64,000 nt of DNA from Nageia nagi (taxonomy: Eukaryota > Pinophyta): NCBI GenBank assembly GCA_050084985.1, contig JBITNC010000001.1:197532001-197596000 (forward strand), in the 5' to 3' direction. Shown piece by piece: positions 10,979 to 22,019 of this stretch; position 1 is the stretch's first letter; the number at the start of each line of letters is the position of its first letter. The notes below the pieces were generated by a model. The model ran no database searches. It was not told the DNA's origin and was given only the letters and a program-made list of their open reading frames with translations. The position numbers and the translations under genes are program-made.

Positions 10979-12346
10979 TGTGATGTCCCATTCGGACCAT
11001 TGACAAAATGTGTCATGGTCACTTTGTAATCTAGTGTTTGTTTATGATCATGTTGTAGATGTGTAACTCAAGCAGGAGCTTATGGTCTATGGACCCCATT
11101 GTGAGCCCAGAAACGGGACGTCTCCCCTTGAGTAGTGATGTTGTGTTATGTGTATGGGTAATCCCGGATTGTGGGAATCCCAATGTAGTGTTGTGTGTAT
11201 GGGTAATCCCGGATTGTGGGAATCCCTGTAACATCCCCTTTCAGAAGATAGAGTTCACCACATGTCTTGGAGAGTTGATATGATTGGTTCTTTGGATAGG
11301 GCATCTCATGGGCAACGTTTTGACAAGTCACACGACATGGTTTCATCACGGGACAAAGGAGTTATGGGCTCTTGAAGTTTGCCAACCGGACCAGTCATGC
11401 ACTTCACGGCCACCCATGGAAATCTATGAACAACTCTATATTGACTCCTTGAAACGTGACGTCCCACTCCTTGGGATGTGAATGTGTTGTGATGTGTATT
11501 CAATGCATGTAGCAATAGTAATGGGACCATTTGTCTAAGCTGTGATGCATGATTCCAAGGCGTTGCATATCTAGCCATTGGATTTTGTGATTACGGGTAT
11601 CCCTAGGCAACATTGGAATAGAGAGGCATGCGCATGATTCCTAGTTGAGATCTAGGAGAGATTATATATTGAAGATGGAGCTCCATGATGAGGTTAGCTA
11701 TTGATTATACTTCTATTACACTGAACCCGATCAGGCTTGCAAGTCTTGGCGGTGCCGAGCATTCTTCCTAAGCGGTGTCTAGAGGGGTGACAGGGTTGGA
11801 AGCCTGGCACTCTACGACTTAGGTGGGTCACCTAGTCCATCCGATGGTATTCCGAGGGCAAGCTTATACCTTCAGTGGTTATCCAGGGTTCAAGGAGGCT
11901 CCTTCGTAGGAGAGGATTCGGAGTCTCAGGGAGTTGGTCTTTCTTGTGGTGTTCGGCTTGTAAAAGGGTTTGGAACCCTAGATCTGGATGTTGAGATCCT
12001 CATTGTACTCCATTGTTATTCCATGATATAATATAGCTTGTGTCTCTCTCCATTGTGTTGTTCATTGATGTGTATGTGTTGTCTCTTGTATACTTGTGTT
12101 GGATGCTACATTGTGTTGTGTTCATATCTGTGAGGCATTCGTTGAGGTGCCAAGTGTTACTATGTGCCCTAGAGGGCTGACGTCAGGGTGTATGGGTTGC
12201 CTGGAGGCCTTTGGGAGGCTCACGTTTGCATTGTGGGGTGTTAGGGTGCCCTAAGGGCCCAACGTAGGTGTGCTAGCTTCATTTGTTGAGGGTTTGAGTT
12301 GCATAGTTGAAGTCGTTTGTATTGAGAGTGATTTTAGATCATCACA
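10979..12346 (+). repeat. 3' LTR of element A, uninterrupted
   Basis: 1368 bp, starting TGTGATGTCCC and ending GATCATCACA, with a perfect 7-bp terminal inverted repeat (TGTGATG/CATCACA). It shows the empty site of chromovirus B at 11636-11640. The target duplication CCTTG follows. Confidence 0.9.
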
Positions 12347-12351
12347 CCTTG
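12347..12351. repeat. Target-site duplication CCTTG (right copy), element A
   Basis: Matches 79-83. The coding frame of the split region reads through once one copy is removed. Confidence 0.85.
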
Positions 12352-14842
12352 ACTTCTTTAGCAATCATTTCCTAACTAGCCACTTTTTTCCTTAATTCTT
12401 GGATCTCTAGTTTTAACAAGGTATCGGATTCCCTTAATGCCGTGCATTTGTGATGATGTTGTGCACCATTCCCAATGGGCCAACATTCTCTGTAGGGGCC
12501 TCTTCTATCTCAATTGTGAGGGCGAACTTTCCAGTATCAGCCTTTTTCTTTTGAGTAGAGCTTGTCCTTGTAGGTGACTTTCCTTACAATGGTGGTGAGA
12601 GTATCAATCTGCTGAAGTTCCTCATTTTCATCTTTGGAATCTTCTCCTTCGCAGGGATGATTTGAACTCAAGTTTGCCATCACTGCAGCCATATCGAAGT
12701 GTGATTCCATAGGTGGATTTTTGTAAGGAACCATCTCTCTATCTTCGATGATTTCAACATCGTGCTCTACTTGTCTTCTTTTTCTTCTCTGGTCTTCGTT
12801 TTCTCCTTTGTCTTCCTGAATTCCATCATCTCCTCCTGAAAATGATGCCATTGTCTTGGGTCTTAATGTACCTTTTTGTGTTGATGTTGACGCAATCCTC
12901 TGAGGTGGTGGCGTTTGTGATGCCTATTTCTAAGGAGCGGATTTTGGGGTGCCTACTCCTGCTGCTTGATGTATAATCATATCAATCGAGAGATTATCGT
13001 CATCAAGGATCTCTACTAAGTGATCAATGTTGATTCTGTCAAAGGCAATATCTCAATTTACTTCCATGTCGGTGTCGATGATTGCACTAAGATCCATCTC
13101 TTCATCAGACTCTGACAAGCTACTCAGTCCATACTTGTCAGCACTGGATGATGATGTATTGGGGTTCAGATTTAGGCGAAAGCCACTCCGATTCAAACCT
13201 TGCAAGAGATCTATCTTTTTCTGCAAGTGTTTGAGCTGCTGAGAGATCAATCTTGCTCTTCTGAGGTCCATGATTCCATTCTTCGTACCCGTGACAATTG
13301 TTTCAATGGTTTGTCAAGGGATGCTATTTGTAGCATTCTACCCATTATGTCCTTGAGCCAAGGTTACTGAGGGTGATATTATGGGAATAACATACCCATG
13401 ACTCAGGGATACTCTGACTTGTGCATTGGCTTTTAACCTAGCAGCTTCTTCGGCTCCCCGTTGTTTTTGCTCTTTTTTCAGCTCTTTGTGAATCCATTGA
13501 ATCTGCAAGGTGTCCTGAATGTTCCTATACCTCTCTATACTGCCAAGGGACTAGTGTGGATATGATGAGCTCCATGTTTTCTGGAAAAATGCATCAATCA
13601 CTCCATCTGATTCATAGTGATCCGCAGCTACCTCGGTTGGGAATTCATACAACGCCAGCTCTTGTTTGATCATATCAATCTGACACCAAGTGGTGCACTC
13701 ATAATTCCCAATGATGACAGGTAATTGGTAGGTGGTCGCAACTTTCTTTACCCATACCTTGTCATGAACGTTAAGCAAGTGTCTGGAAAATTCCATTAGG
13801 ATGAGTCGATCACTTGCATAACAAGGTAGCTTGTACAGGGCTTCTTTGGTGCCATAGACTCTGAGGTATGTAGATTCCATGTCTTCCATAAAGAAGTCCG
13901 TGTGTCCCTTGATAATGGCAACAACTTCATCAAATATTGTGTATATTGCTTCTGCCCATGATCTCTTCATAAATCTTGCCTTCAAAATCAGCAGTCATCT
14001 TCTTCCAATTGTTGTCATTCCATTTATTGTGAGCATACAACCATGGGTAATTTTCCCACACTGGTTGTGTGGGGTCATACAAATATCTGGTATTGGCAAT
14101 AGAGGTTACCCTCTCCCTACCATGAAGGAGTAGGTAAACCAAGTAAGAGTTCATGTAGAATTTTTTGCTCCTCTGGACGTTTTTCAATTGCTGAGCCAAG
14201 GAATTACTAATCACTTTGCTCCACCTTATTTATGCCTTTATCACCACTAATCAGATCTATAAACCAAGTGAATTCTGGCCGGAATTTGGTGTCGTCTTTC
14301 TACCCGATCACTCTGGAAAGCATTGATACAAGTCTGAATATTACTGGATAGAATTCTCTTTTGTTAGGCAATATTAAGGCTCTCCCCATGAGATGCTTGC
14401 GGTCATCAGCCAACCAATCTCTAATCAAATGAGATGGAGGTTTTAGACTTTTGTAGAACCTCAGGGAGTCTTGCACGCTATATGATACGCCTTTGCTTGT
14501 CCAAGCAAATGCCCTTTCTATTCCTTTCTCAAAAAAGTCCATGATCACTTCGTTGTTTCTATTGAGGAGTCTCTGCCTTCGGGTGTCACAATGATTTCCT
14601 AGCTCGTAGCATAGCTCAGGGAAGGGTGAGGCAAATGGCACCATAGAAACTGCTACTAGTAAAGAGGTTTTCAATGTATCCTTTACTAATGTAGCTAGAT
14701 CTAGTGTTTGTATTTTCATTAAAGTCTTTATTGGATCTAGGGAGTTACAATTTGTAACCCCAATTTCACTCAGTTGGTGATTGATCCTTGCAGCAGGCAT
14801 CACGGGCTCTGTTGTAGGTTTGAGCGTGATGGGGTTGTTCAT
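12347..14842 (-). pseudogene. Long decayed coding region, unknown family, split by element A
   Basis: On the minus strand a chain of open frames runs from about 14842 (MNNPITLKPTTEPVMPAARI) through 14214-13930 (YLVYLLLHGRERVTSIANTR), 13985-13551, 13271-13053 and 12851-12537 into 12347. It resumes at 83 after element A. The pieces join through frameshifts near 14220, 13960 and 12545 and a few in-frame stops. The translation reads as one long protein: a globular N-terminal half rich in Trp and Tyr, an acidic Ser-rich middle (SLSESDEEMDLS), a basic patch (DQRRKRRQVEHDVEI) and an E/K/L-rich coiled-coil tail. The length (more than 800 codons, counting 1-83) and place next to a tandem-repeat zone suggest a retroelement structural protein, but I recognise no family. 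Confidence 0.55.
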
Positions 14843-15840
14843 TGTGAGCCTCCTCTACTTTCTGTCTTTGATATTTTGTGCAACTAACGCCATCCTGTCC
14901 TTGTCTAAGAGGAAAACACAGAGTTAGAAGAGTCCTAGCAAGCTTGTGGCACTTTCTAGGCAAACAAAGAGTGTTTTTGAAAAATTTGGATTTTTGGATT
15001 TTTTACTCGTGCCATCATCGAAAATGTCAAAATTTGCAAGGTTCAAGGTCTTTTGAGTGAGTTAGGGATAACACAAGGTAACTGGTCCAATGGAAAATTC
15101 CTTGACAAAAATTTGAGACTTTTGGAGAATTTTCAAATTTTGGCTCAAAAAGTTAACTTTTTCAAAGGAAAAAAGGTGAAATTTGGCAAACTTGCCAAAT
15201 GGTGTCGGAATCAAGTTTTAACACCTTAGATGGATGAGAAATGAGTGGGGAACGTGTTTCAAACTTTGAAATGGCCAAAATGGACTTGAAAAACACTTTT
15301 TGGAGTTTTTGAAAAATTTTCTAGATTTTTTTGAAAATTTTCAAAGAAATGAGGATTTTGGGCACTCAAATCTTGGATCATACAAATATTTTTTTTGTTT
15401 TTTTGCTGAAAATAAAAGTTGATCACAAGGATAAAGGGTATCCAAAAAAGTGATCAAATTTGAATTCTAAAAACAAAACAAAAAACATTTTTCAAGGGTT
15501 TGAGGGTTTGTAAAATGGGGTTTTGGTGTGAAAATCCTCATAAACTTAAAAAATGGAGTTCATGTGAAATGGAGGATGTTTGGATCTTAAAGTTCAATGG
15601 AGTTTGGATGAATGGAAAAGATGCTAAATCTTCAAATTATCCTCCAAGGGTGAAATTGGCTTTCTTTCTCACTTTAGCTCTTTAATTCTCAAAGCTTTTG
15701 GCAACATAAGGGTGCAAAATGAGAGTAGTGAGTGAAATGGAGAGGGTATGGGTGTATTTATAAACTTAGGGGTTCCAAAGGTGCCACATGTCAACACCTT
15801 ATCAACCCTAAGTCCAAATTTTGCATTTTGAGCTTTTCCT
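14843..15840. other. AT-rich stretch without a gene
   Basis: Simple wording (TTTGGAAAATTTT, TTTTTGAAAA) and no credible coding frame. It lies upstream of the decayed minus-strand coding region and merges into the tandem array that follows, so it may be that element's leader. Confidence 0.5.
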
Positions 15841-17500
15841 CCTCATGCCCAACATTGGGAAAGTGCTCCAAAATGGGGAAATAAGGCAAAACCCGCGCCT
15901 AACTCTAGGAGGGGCAGGTTTGGTCCAATGTGGGGGCTCTTGGAGGCAAAGATGATAGGTCTAGGATGCTATTCAACCTCCACACTTCAGATTTGGATTT
16001 TAAATTTTGATATTTTTGAGGAAAATATCCAAATATTTTGACTTTTTCAGCCTTTGAATCCTCTTTGAAGACAAAAGATGGTTTTTTGGGACTTTTTGGG
16101 GACCAAATTGCACAAATGACAGACCAAAATGGTGTAGAATGACACCACCTATCACATGGAAGCATAAAATGTCAATTTTGAGCAAGTTTAGAAGGCAAGG
16201 AAGCTAAGCGCAGGTTTAGGAGGTTTTGGGCATGTTTGGAACTTTGGTGAAATGGCCCAAAACTTTCAAAACTCCCCCTATCTTTTTGGAAGGCAAATCT
16301 TGAGTTTTTTCAAAACTTCCAAGAGGCAATGTTGCTTAGCTTTGGATTTGCCACCCTACCTTTCTCTCCAATTTTGATTTTGATCATTTTGAAAAATTTG
16401 GAAATTTTTCAAGCTCTCCCATTGGCTGATCCAATTTTTGTGATTTTGAAAGAGTAGATCCACTTTTTTTCAAAAACTCAAAACATGAAACTTGTGCAAA
16501 ATTGGTTTTCCCATGCTCCTAGGACAATAAATTTTGATTTCGGAGCAATTTTGAGCACTCCCAAGCTTGGCGCAGGTTTTGGGACTTTTAGGCCATTTGG
16601 GAACTTTGGGAAAAGAGGGGAAATCATGCAAAACTTGCGCCTAACTCTAGGAGGGGAAAAAATTTGTTAATTTTGCAAATTCCAAGAGGAAAGATGCTTC
16701 ATTTTTTATTTTCCACCCTACCTCTTTCTTCTTTTTTGATTTGGCCAACTTTGGAAAATTTTAAAGCTCTCTCATTGGCTGATCAATTTTTGATGATTTT
16801 GAAGAAGTAGATCTCATTTTTTTGGAAAACTCAAATCATCAATCTTGTGTGAAATCCCATCCTACACCTCATGAAGATCAAAAATTTCATTTTTTTGCAA
16901 TTTTGGGGTGCAAGAAGGGTAGGCGCTGGTTTTGGAGGAAATAGGCCATTTTCAAAATTTGACCAAAGGTGGGAAAACATGCCAAACCTGCGCCTAGCTT
17001 TTTGAGGGGTATTTTTTGACTTTTTTCAAAAATTTCAAGAGCAAAGGTGCCTAAAACTGGATTTGGTATCACACCTTTCTCTTAGATTTTCATTTTCACA
17101 TTTTTGAAATTTTGGAAAATTTGAAGCATTCCTATTGGCTGTCCTTTTTGCTCATTTTCCTGTTTTTTGCTCTTTTGGAGGAGCAAAACTTGTCGAACTT
17201 GCGAACTTGAAAGACCACTTTGATGTAGAATCGCAATCTCCATGCTCCCAAGCTCAAAAATTCCACTTTTGGATCAATCTGGGCCTCTCAAAAGGTAGGC
17301 ACAGGTTTTGAAGATAATAGGCCATTTTCGAGTTTTGACAAAGTGAGCGAAAAATTGCAAAACTCCCCCTAACTTTTTGGAGGGAGAAACTCGAGTTTTT
17401 TCAAAATTTCCAAGAGCAAAGTTGCCTTAATTCAGCATTTGGCATCACACCTTTCTCTCAGATTTTCATTTTGAGAATTAAGAAAAAACCCATTTTCTAG
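15840..17500. repeat. Degenerate ~360-bp tandem array with an internal inverted repeat
   Basis: A landmark GGCGCAGGTTTTGG (variants included) recurs at about 16208, 16570, 16923 and 17299, giving periods near 362, 353 and 376 bp. Each unit also has CTGCGCCTAACT...GAGGGG (15893, 16637, 16987; CTCCCCCTAAC forms at about 16280 and 17367), the phrase CTCCCATTGGCTGATC and CCACCCTACCTTTCTC. The two landmarks are near-perfect inverted copies about 55-70 bp apart, so a unit could fold into a hairpin. Units are diverged, so the array is old. Confidence 0.8.
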
Positions 17501-17639
17501 GCTAAACTTGAGGCTTGTCGGACGCCAAAGCGCTTATTTTTTTATTTCATCCCCCAAGGACACTCAAACTTCCTTTCATGATCCATTTTGGGCTCAACTA
17601 TACACTCCTGGTCTTTTCCATCTTTTATGAGCCCAAACT

Positions 17640-17995
17640 ATGCATTTCCGGCCATTTCTGACATTTCTGGAGATTTCCAAGCTCGAACGTTGAAAAAACG
17701 ACCATTTCTAAAGATTTCCAAGCTCAAACATTGAAAAAACGATCATATCTGGCATTTCAAGCTCAAAGTTTGCATTTTTGGACTTAAGATGAGCACTTTG
17801 CGCTCAACTTTGCATTTTTGGTCATTTTCGAGCATTCTAGGCTCAAAATCAACCAAAATGTGCTTTTTTGTTCATACTGACCATTTTCCATCTCTCTAGG
17901 CTCAAAAGTGGCCAAAACGCACCTTTTGGTCATAATCGCCTTTTCCAAGCTCAAAACTGACCAAAACGCACTCTTTTTGCCACATTTGCCATTCA
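17640..17995. repeat. Short tandem repeats with AGGCTCAAAA / GACCAAAACGCAC
   Basis: Two related sets. ATTTCCAAGCTC(A/G)AAC with TTGAAAAAACGA occurs twice (17670-17745). CTAGGCTCAAAA...CCAAAACGCACCTTTTGGTCAT forms recur about every 55-70 bp (17848, 17897, 17950). No coding potential; they continue the AT-rich repeat zone. Confidence 0.6.
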
Positions 17996-18040
17996 CTCAA
18001 AAACTCCGCTTTCCAGTTGTTGTCGTGACCTAAAACTCCA

Positions 18041-19202
18041 TGTGACAATATAAAATCACTCTCAGTACAAACAACTACAACTATGCAACTCAAACCCTAA
18101 ACAAATGAAGCTAGCACACCTACGTTGGGCCCCTAGGGCACCCTAACACCCCACAATGCAGATGTGAGCCTCCCAAGGCCTCCACGCAACCCCTACACCC
18201 TGACGTTAGCCCTCTAGGGCACACAGTAACACTTGGCACCTCAACGAATGCCTCACAGATATGAACACAACACAATGGAGCTTTCCAACACCAGTATACA
18301 AGAGACAACACATACACATCAATGAAAACACAATGGAGAGAGACAATGAGATAGATTATATTCTGATATGCAATGGTATAAAATGAGGATCTCAATATCC
18401 TGATCTAGGGTTCCAAACCCTTGTACAAGCCGAACACCACAGGAAAGACCAACTCCCTCAGATTTCGAATCCTCTCCTGCAAAGGAGCCTCCTCAAACCC
18501 TAGATAACCATTGAAGGTAGAAGCTCGCCCTCGGAATACCACCGTATGGACTAGGTGACCCACTTAAGTCATAAAGTGCCAGGCTCCCAACCCTATCACC
18601 CCTCTAGACACCGCCTAGGAAGAATGCTCGACACCGCCAAGACTTGCAAGCCTGATTGGGTTAAGTGTAATAGAAGTATAATCAATAGCTAACCTCATCA
18701 TGGAGCTCCATCCTCAATATATAACCTCCCGTGTCTATCCACCATGCCTCAATATCATCCCAACCATGCCAACGTGGGGATCATATTGGCCCAGTATGCT
18801 AACATGGGTGTCCCATGGGCCTAATGTGTCAATGTGGGGGGTCATAAAGGCCCTCAAGGCTGACGTGGGATCTGATGGGCCTCTCAAGGCTAATGTGGGG
18901 TCTAAGTGGCCTCATAAGCCAACATGGGGTATGTGGGGCCCTCCCAACACTACTATGCTCCTCCATGCATTCTGGCCTACGCAAGATGCATACCTATCTA
19001 GGGATTCCCACAATCCAGGATAACCCAATACAAACTAACACAACACTATTCAAGGGGAGACGTCCCATTTCTGGGCTCACAATGGGGTCCATAGACCATA
19101 AGCTCCTGCTTGAGTTATACATGTACAACATGATCATAAACAAACATTAGATTACAAAGTGACCATGACACATTTTATCAATGGTCCAAATGGGACGTCA
19201 CA
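18041..19202 (-). mobile_element. Solo LTR of the element A family
   Basis: Reverse complement of an A-type LTR, bounded by TGTGACA (18041) and CGTCACA (19202). The ends 18041-18740 and 18960-19202 match the element A LTR by eye; the middle differs and carries short GGCC/AACGTGGG repeats. Flanks read CTCCA (18036-18040) and CTCTA (19203-19207), four of five matching, consistent with an old target duplication. No interior or primer site adjoins it, so it is a solo LTR left by recombination. Confidence 0.8.
18765..18960. repeat. Minisatellite of AACGTGGGG / GGCC units inside the solo LTR
   Basis: About six degenerate units of 25-40 bp with the pattern GGCC, a few bases, AAGGCT(G/A)ACGTGGG, then a short TCTNATG-like spacer. 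The reverse complement contains CCCACGTTAGC, the same core as the CACGTTG repeats of element A. It occupies the part of the LTR that is not shared with element A. Confidence 0.65.
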
Positions 19203-20047
19203 CTCTATCATGTGAGATGTCGCTTGAAATCGAGCCCTGACTTGGCCACTGGCTATGCTGAATTCTCTTCATGACTCCGAGGCATGCTCGTCCGCCGTTT
19301 CGATCATATGGCTGTTTTGAATCTTCACTCTTGATCGTAGACTGATCGTGCCTAGGCAATGTCGTTCATTTCCGTTGCAAAAATTGGGTCCCCAAAATGC
19401 TGCATCTTGGGGTGTGTTGTGCGGGCACAACAAGATCATATTTTAGACCTGTTACATGTTATAGAATGCATCATGGAGCCATTTGAGGGCTGCAAATGAA
19501 GTACAAATTTCAGACATTGATGCCTTTGACCAGATGCCATACTTTCATCACTTTTCAATAAATGAGATGGCTGATTTTTGGAGGGGAACGTATGTTGCTG
19601 ATTGGATACTCATTAGACCACATTCTTCCTTCACACTGCATAGTTTAAGGACTGCATTGCGTAAGGAAAAATCAGCAACATTTGGAAAGGTTGCCACCCC
19701 ATTTTGTGCTCATCATGGATAGGGTTGGAACGTAGAGGGGCTGCTGGTTTTCCAGACCTGTTTGGTGACTTTGAGCACATGGGAGAGGTTGAATATCCTT
19801 GCAGATTGATAGTTGCTTGCATTTCAGATGTTAACATGCATGTTAGGGTGTTGGCTTTACCTTACTTTGAATATAATTGTTCAGTTTTGAGGATTGTTGT
19901 GCACACTCTTGAGGCTGAGTTTGTTGGATGCATAATTAGTATGACTTCTTCACTGGAGCATGATGGACTCTATTCTTTGAGATGGGTTTGGGACACTGAA
20001 TTGTATTGTAATTGCTTGAGGGCAAGCAATTTTGAGAGGGGAGGCTT
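19203..20047 (+). mobile_element. 3' interior fragment of an A-related element, ending in a polypurine tract
   Basis: From about 19440 the sequence resembles the element A interior. The last 160 bases (AGGCTGAGTTTGTTG..., GAGCATGATG, ATTGTATTGTA, GGGCAAGCAA) align clearly with 10800-10978. It ends in GAGAGGGGAGGCTT (20034-20047), a purine tract directly before an LTR. No gag-pol is seen and the 5' LTR of this copy is missing. Confidence 0.7.
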
Positions 20048-21240
20048 TGTGACATCCCCTTTGGATAATTGTAATTAATTATGGAATCCCACAGATTCAC
20101 CTTTTGGATAATTAATTACTTAATTGTGTTTTATTAGTTAGTACTTGGGATAGAAGACTCAATGGGTCATTGGACCCCACTATGAGCCCCAAGCGGGACA
20201 TCTCCCTCCCAAGCATAGATTAGGAGTTTTATTGTACTTGGATATCCGAATCATGATTGTGGGAATCCCAAGGTCTATTTAGCACTTAGGAGATTGGATG
20301 AGCACTTATGTACATGCACCAAACTTGGGGAGACTCCTAGACCTCCACATTGGCCCATAATGACATCCAACAACCACACATGGTTCCTAGAACCCACGTT
20401 AGGCATGCGTGGTACTCCATACCCCCACATTGGCATTTATGGCACTCTAGGCCCCCACGTTGCAATGCTTGACCCCTAGGCACTCACGATGGGCATTCTA
20501 GGCCCTCCAGGAGGCTAACGTTGGATTAGAGGATCTAGGAATGATTCCTAGCTAAGATCTAGATCCAGCCAAGTGTTATAAAAGGACATTGGAGCCTTGT
20601 AGTTGGATATACCTGATTATTATTATTATCTCTTGATACCATCCTATGAACACAAGTCTTAGTGGCACTAAGCAATCCCCTAGGTGCAGTATCTAGGAGG
20701 GCTATCAGGCTGAGGGATCTTATAGCCTACGACATTGGTGTAGCACCCTTGCCCATCCAGTGGTATTCTGAGGTTGCGCTTCTACCTTCAGTGGTTGTCG
20801 AGATCAGGGGAGGGCTCCTTCGGTGGAGAGGATTCAGGTTTCAAGGGAGCAATATTGTCCCATGATTCTACCATCTGTCCAGCAGTGAGAGACATCGGTT
20901 GTGCCCTAATTGGCTCCTTGGAGGCCAATGTACAGCTTTGGGAGCTTGGTATTGTATTGTTATTCATGTTTATCATACATACAACCATTGGGCATTCGGA
21001 TCTCATATTGTCTTGTGCTTGTGTCCATTATTGTAATGTTGTTGTATACTTGTCCATTTATGCATGTATGAGCCAAACATTGGCATTGTGAGGGTTTGAA
21101 TATTGATATATGCTTGCCATGGCCAGAAGTTGCCATATTTCGTGTGTGAATGCATTATCTGGATGCCCTAGACCAAATGTTAGAATTTGTTTAATTGAAT
21201 TTGCTAATTTGCACTTGAGATTGCATTTTGGGTCTTTACA
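20048..21240 (+). repeat. 3' LTR of the A-related element
   Basis: Begins TGTGACATCCCC after the purine tract. Its probable end is GGGTCTTTACA (21240), by comparison with GGGCCATTACA at the outer end of the related fragment at 29172. It shares with other A-family LTRs the GCCCATCCAGTGGTATTC...TTCGGTGGAGAGGATTC block (20752-20832) and carries CCCACGTT / CCCACATTGGC repeats (20345-20525). About 1.19 kb. Confidence 0.72.
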
Positions 21241-22019
21241 AGGTAGGAAGAGAGTTGGCACCCTACGTCCAGTGTAGAAAAGAGAAATAATAATCAAGCA
21301 TATCCAAATGAGTGCAAAGCTCTTCCTTCTATAGCCTCTAGATGTCCTTCCTATCCTGCGCCAACCTAAGATGCATTGGGATGATCACAATCAAGTCGTA
21401 GGGTCCAGATTCACCCTTAGGGTGAGACGACACATCATGGGTGCCTCGAGATCCATAAAACCTCATCCAATGGTGCCAGGTTGCTCTTCTAGGTGCAACG
21501 TCTCCCTCTTGGAGTCTTATGTGCCTCGAGATCAATGTCACCTTCTTGGAATCATCATGCTCTACCTCTTGTGGAGTGTCCAGCTTAGAGGGGAGCTAAA
21601 TTACATTAGGAGGCTTCTAAGTGCCTCGAGATGCCAAATTACAATTCTTCAAGGCCAAGATATGCAACGCCTCACTAAAGGAGCTTAAGAGACTAATATT
21701 GCATTTACAAATATACTTTTTCCTTGGTATTACAATTTACAACATTGTTTGGCATCCTTAAGTGGCTCATACAATAACAAATATTAAGCTAATTAAAAAT
21801 AACAATTAATGACTGATAGAGTGCATCCCATGTTGGAGAGCCTCCAAGTGGGTCTTACACGAATAAATAAACTATTACAATGCCAAAACTAGTAAATATT
21901 CTCGAAATATGTTAAAATCACTAAAATACTTCTAAAGAACTAATAAATCACAATGAATATGTGCATCCCACTTTGAGTGGCGAAGTGGGCAAAAAGTCAT
22001 AATATTTGGGAATATTACA
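21241..22019 (-). repeat. Probable 3' LTR of decayed gypsy element E
   Basis: Ends GGAATATTACA at 22019 directly before a purine tract on the minus strand. The last 340 bases resemble the LTR at 23424-23839 (ACTAATATTGCATTTACAAAT, then AAATACTTCTAAA and a TTACA end). The outer boundary is not clear. It contains the 12-mer GTGCCTCGAGAT three times (21441, 21521, 21621), a loose ~90-bp tandem pattern. Confidence 0.5.

Larger units (their letters stand above)
84..12346 (+). mobile_element. Element A: non-autonomous LTR retrotransposon, split by element B
   Basis: Two LTRs of about 1.37 kb (84-8133, interrupted by 746-7430, and 10979-12346) begin TGTGAYG and end in the inverted CRTCACA, altered to CGTCAAA in the 5' copy. 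A 5-bp duplication CCTTG flanks the whole. A methionine-tRNA-type primer-binding site follows the 5' LTR and a purine tract precedes the 3' LTR, so the element reads on the plus strand. The 2.8-kb interior carries no recognisable gag, protease, reverse transcriptase or integrase. With element B and its duplicated target removed the element is about 5.6 kb. It fits a large non-autonomous LTR derivative moved by enzymes from another element. Confidence 0.85.

Noticed and set aside
10150-11022. 290-codon open frame on the minus strand of element A
   Set aside because: It is antisense to another open frame over the same bases, runs into the 3' LTR and has no motif. Stop-poor composition explains both.
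19483-20078. Protein-coding gene in the 19.5-20 kb region
   Set aside because: The sequence is the non-coding 3' interior of an A-related element; its open frames are short and not shared with element A.
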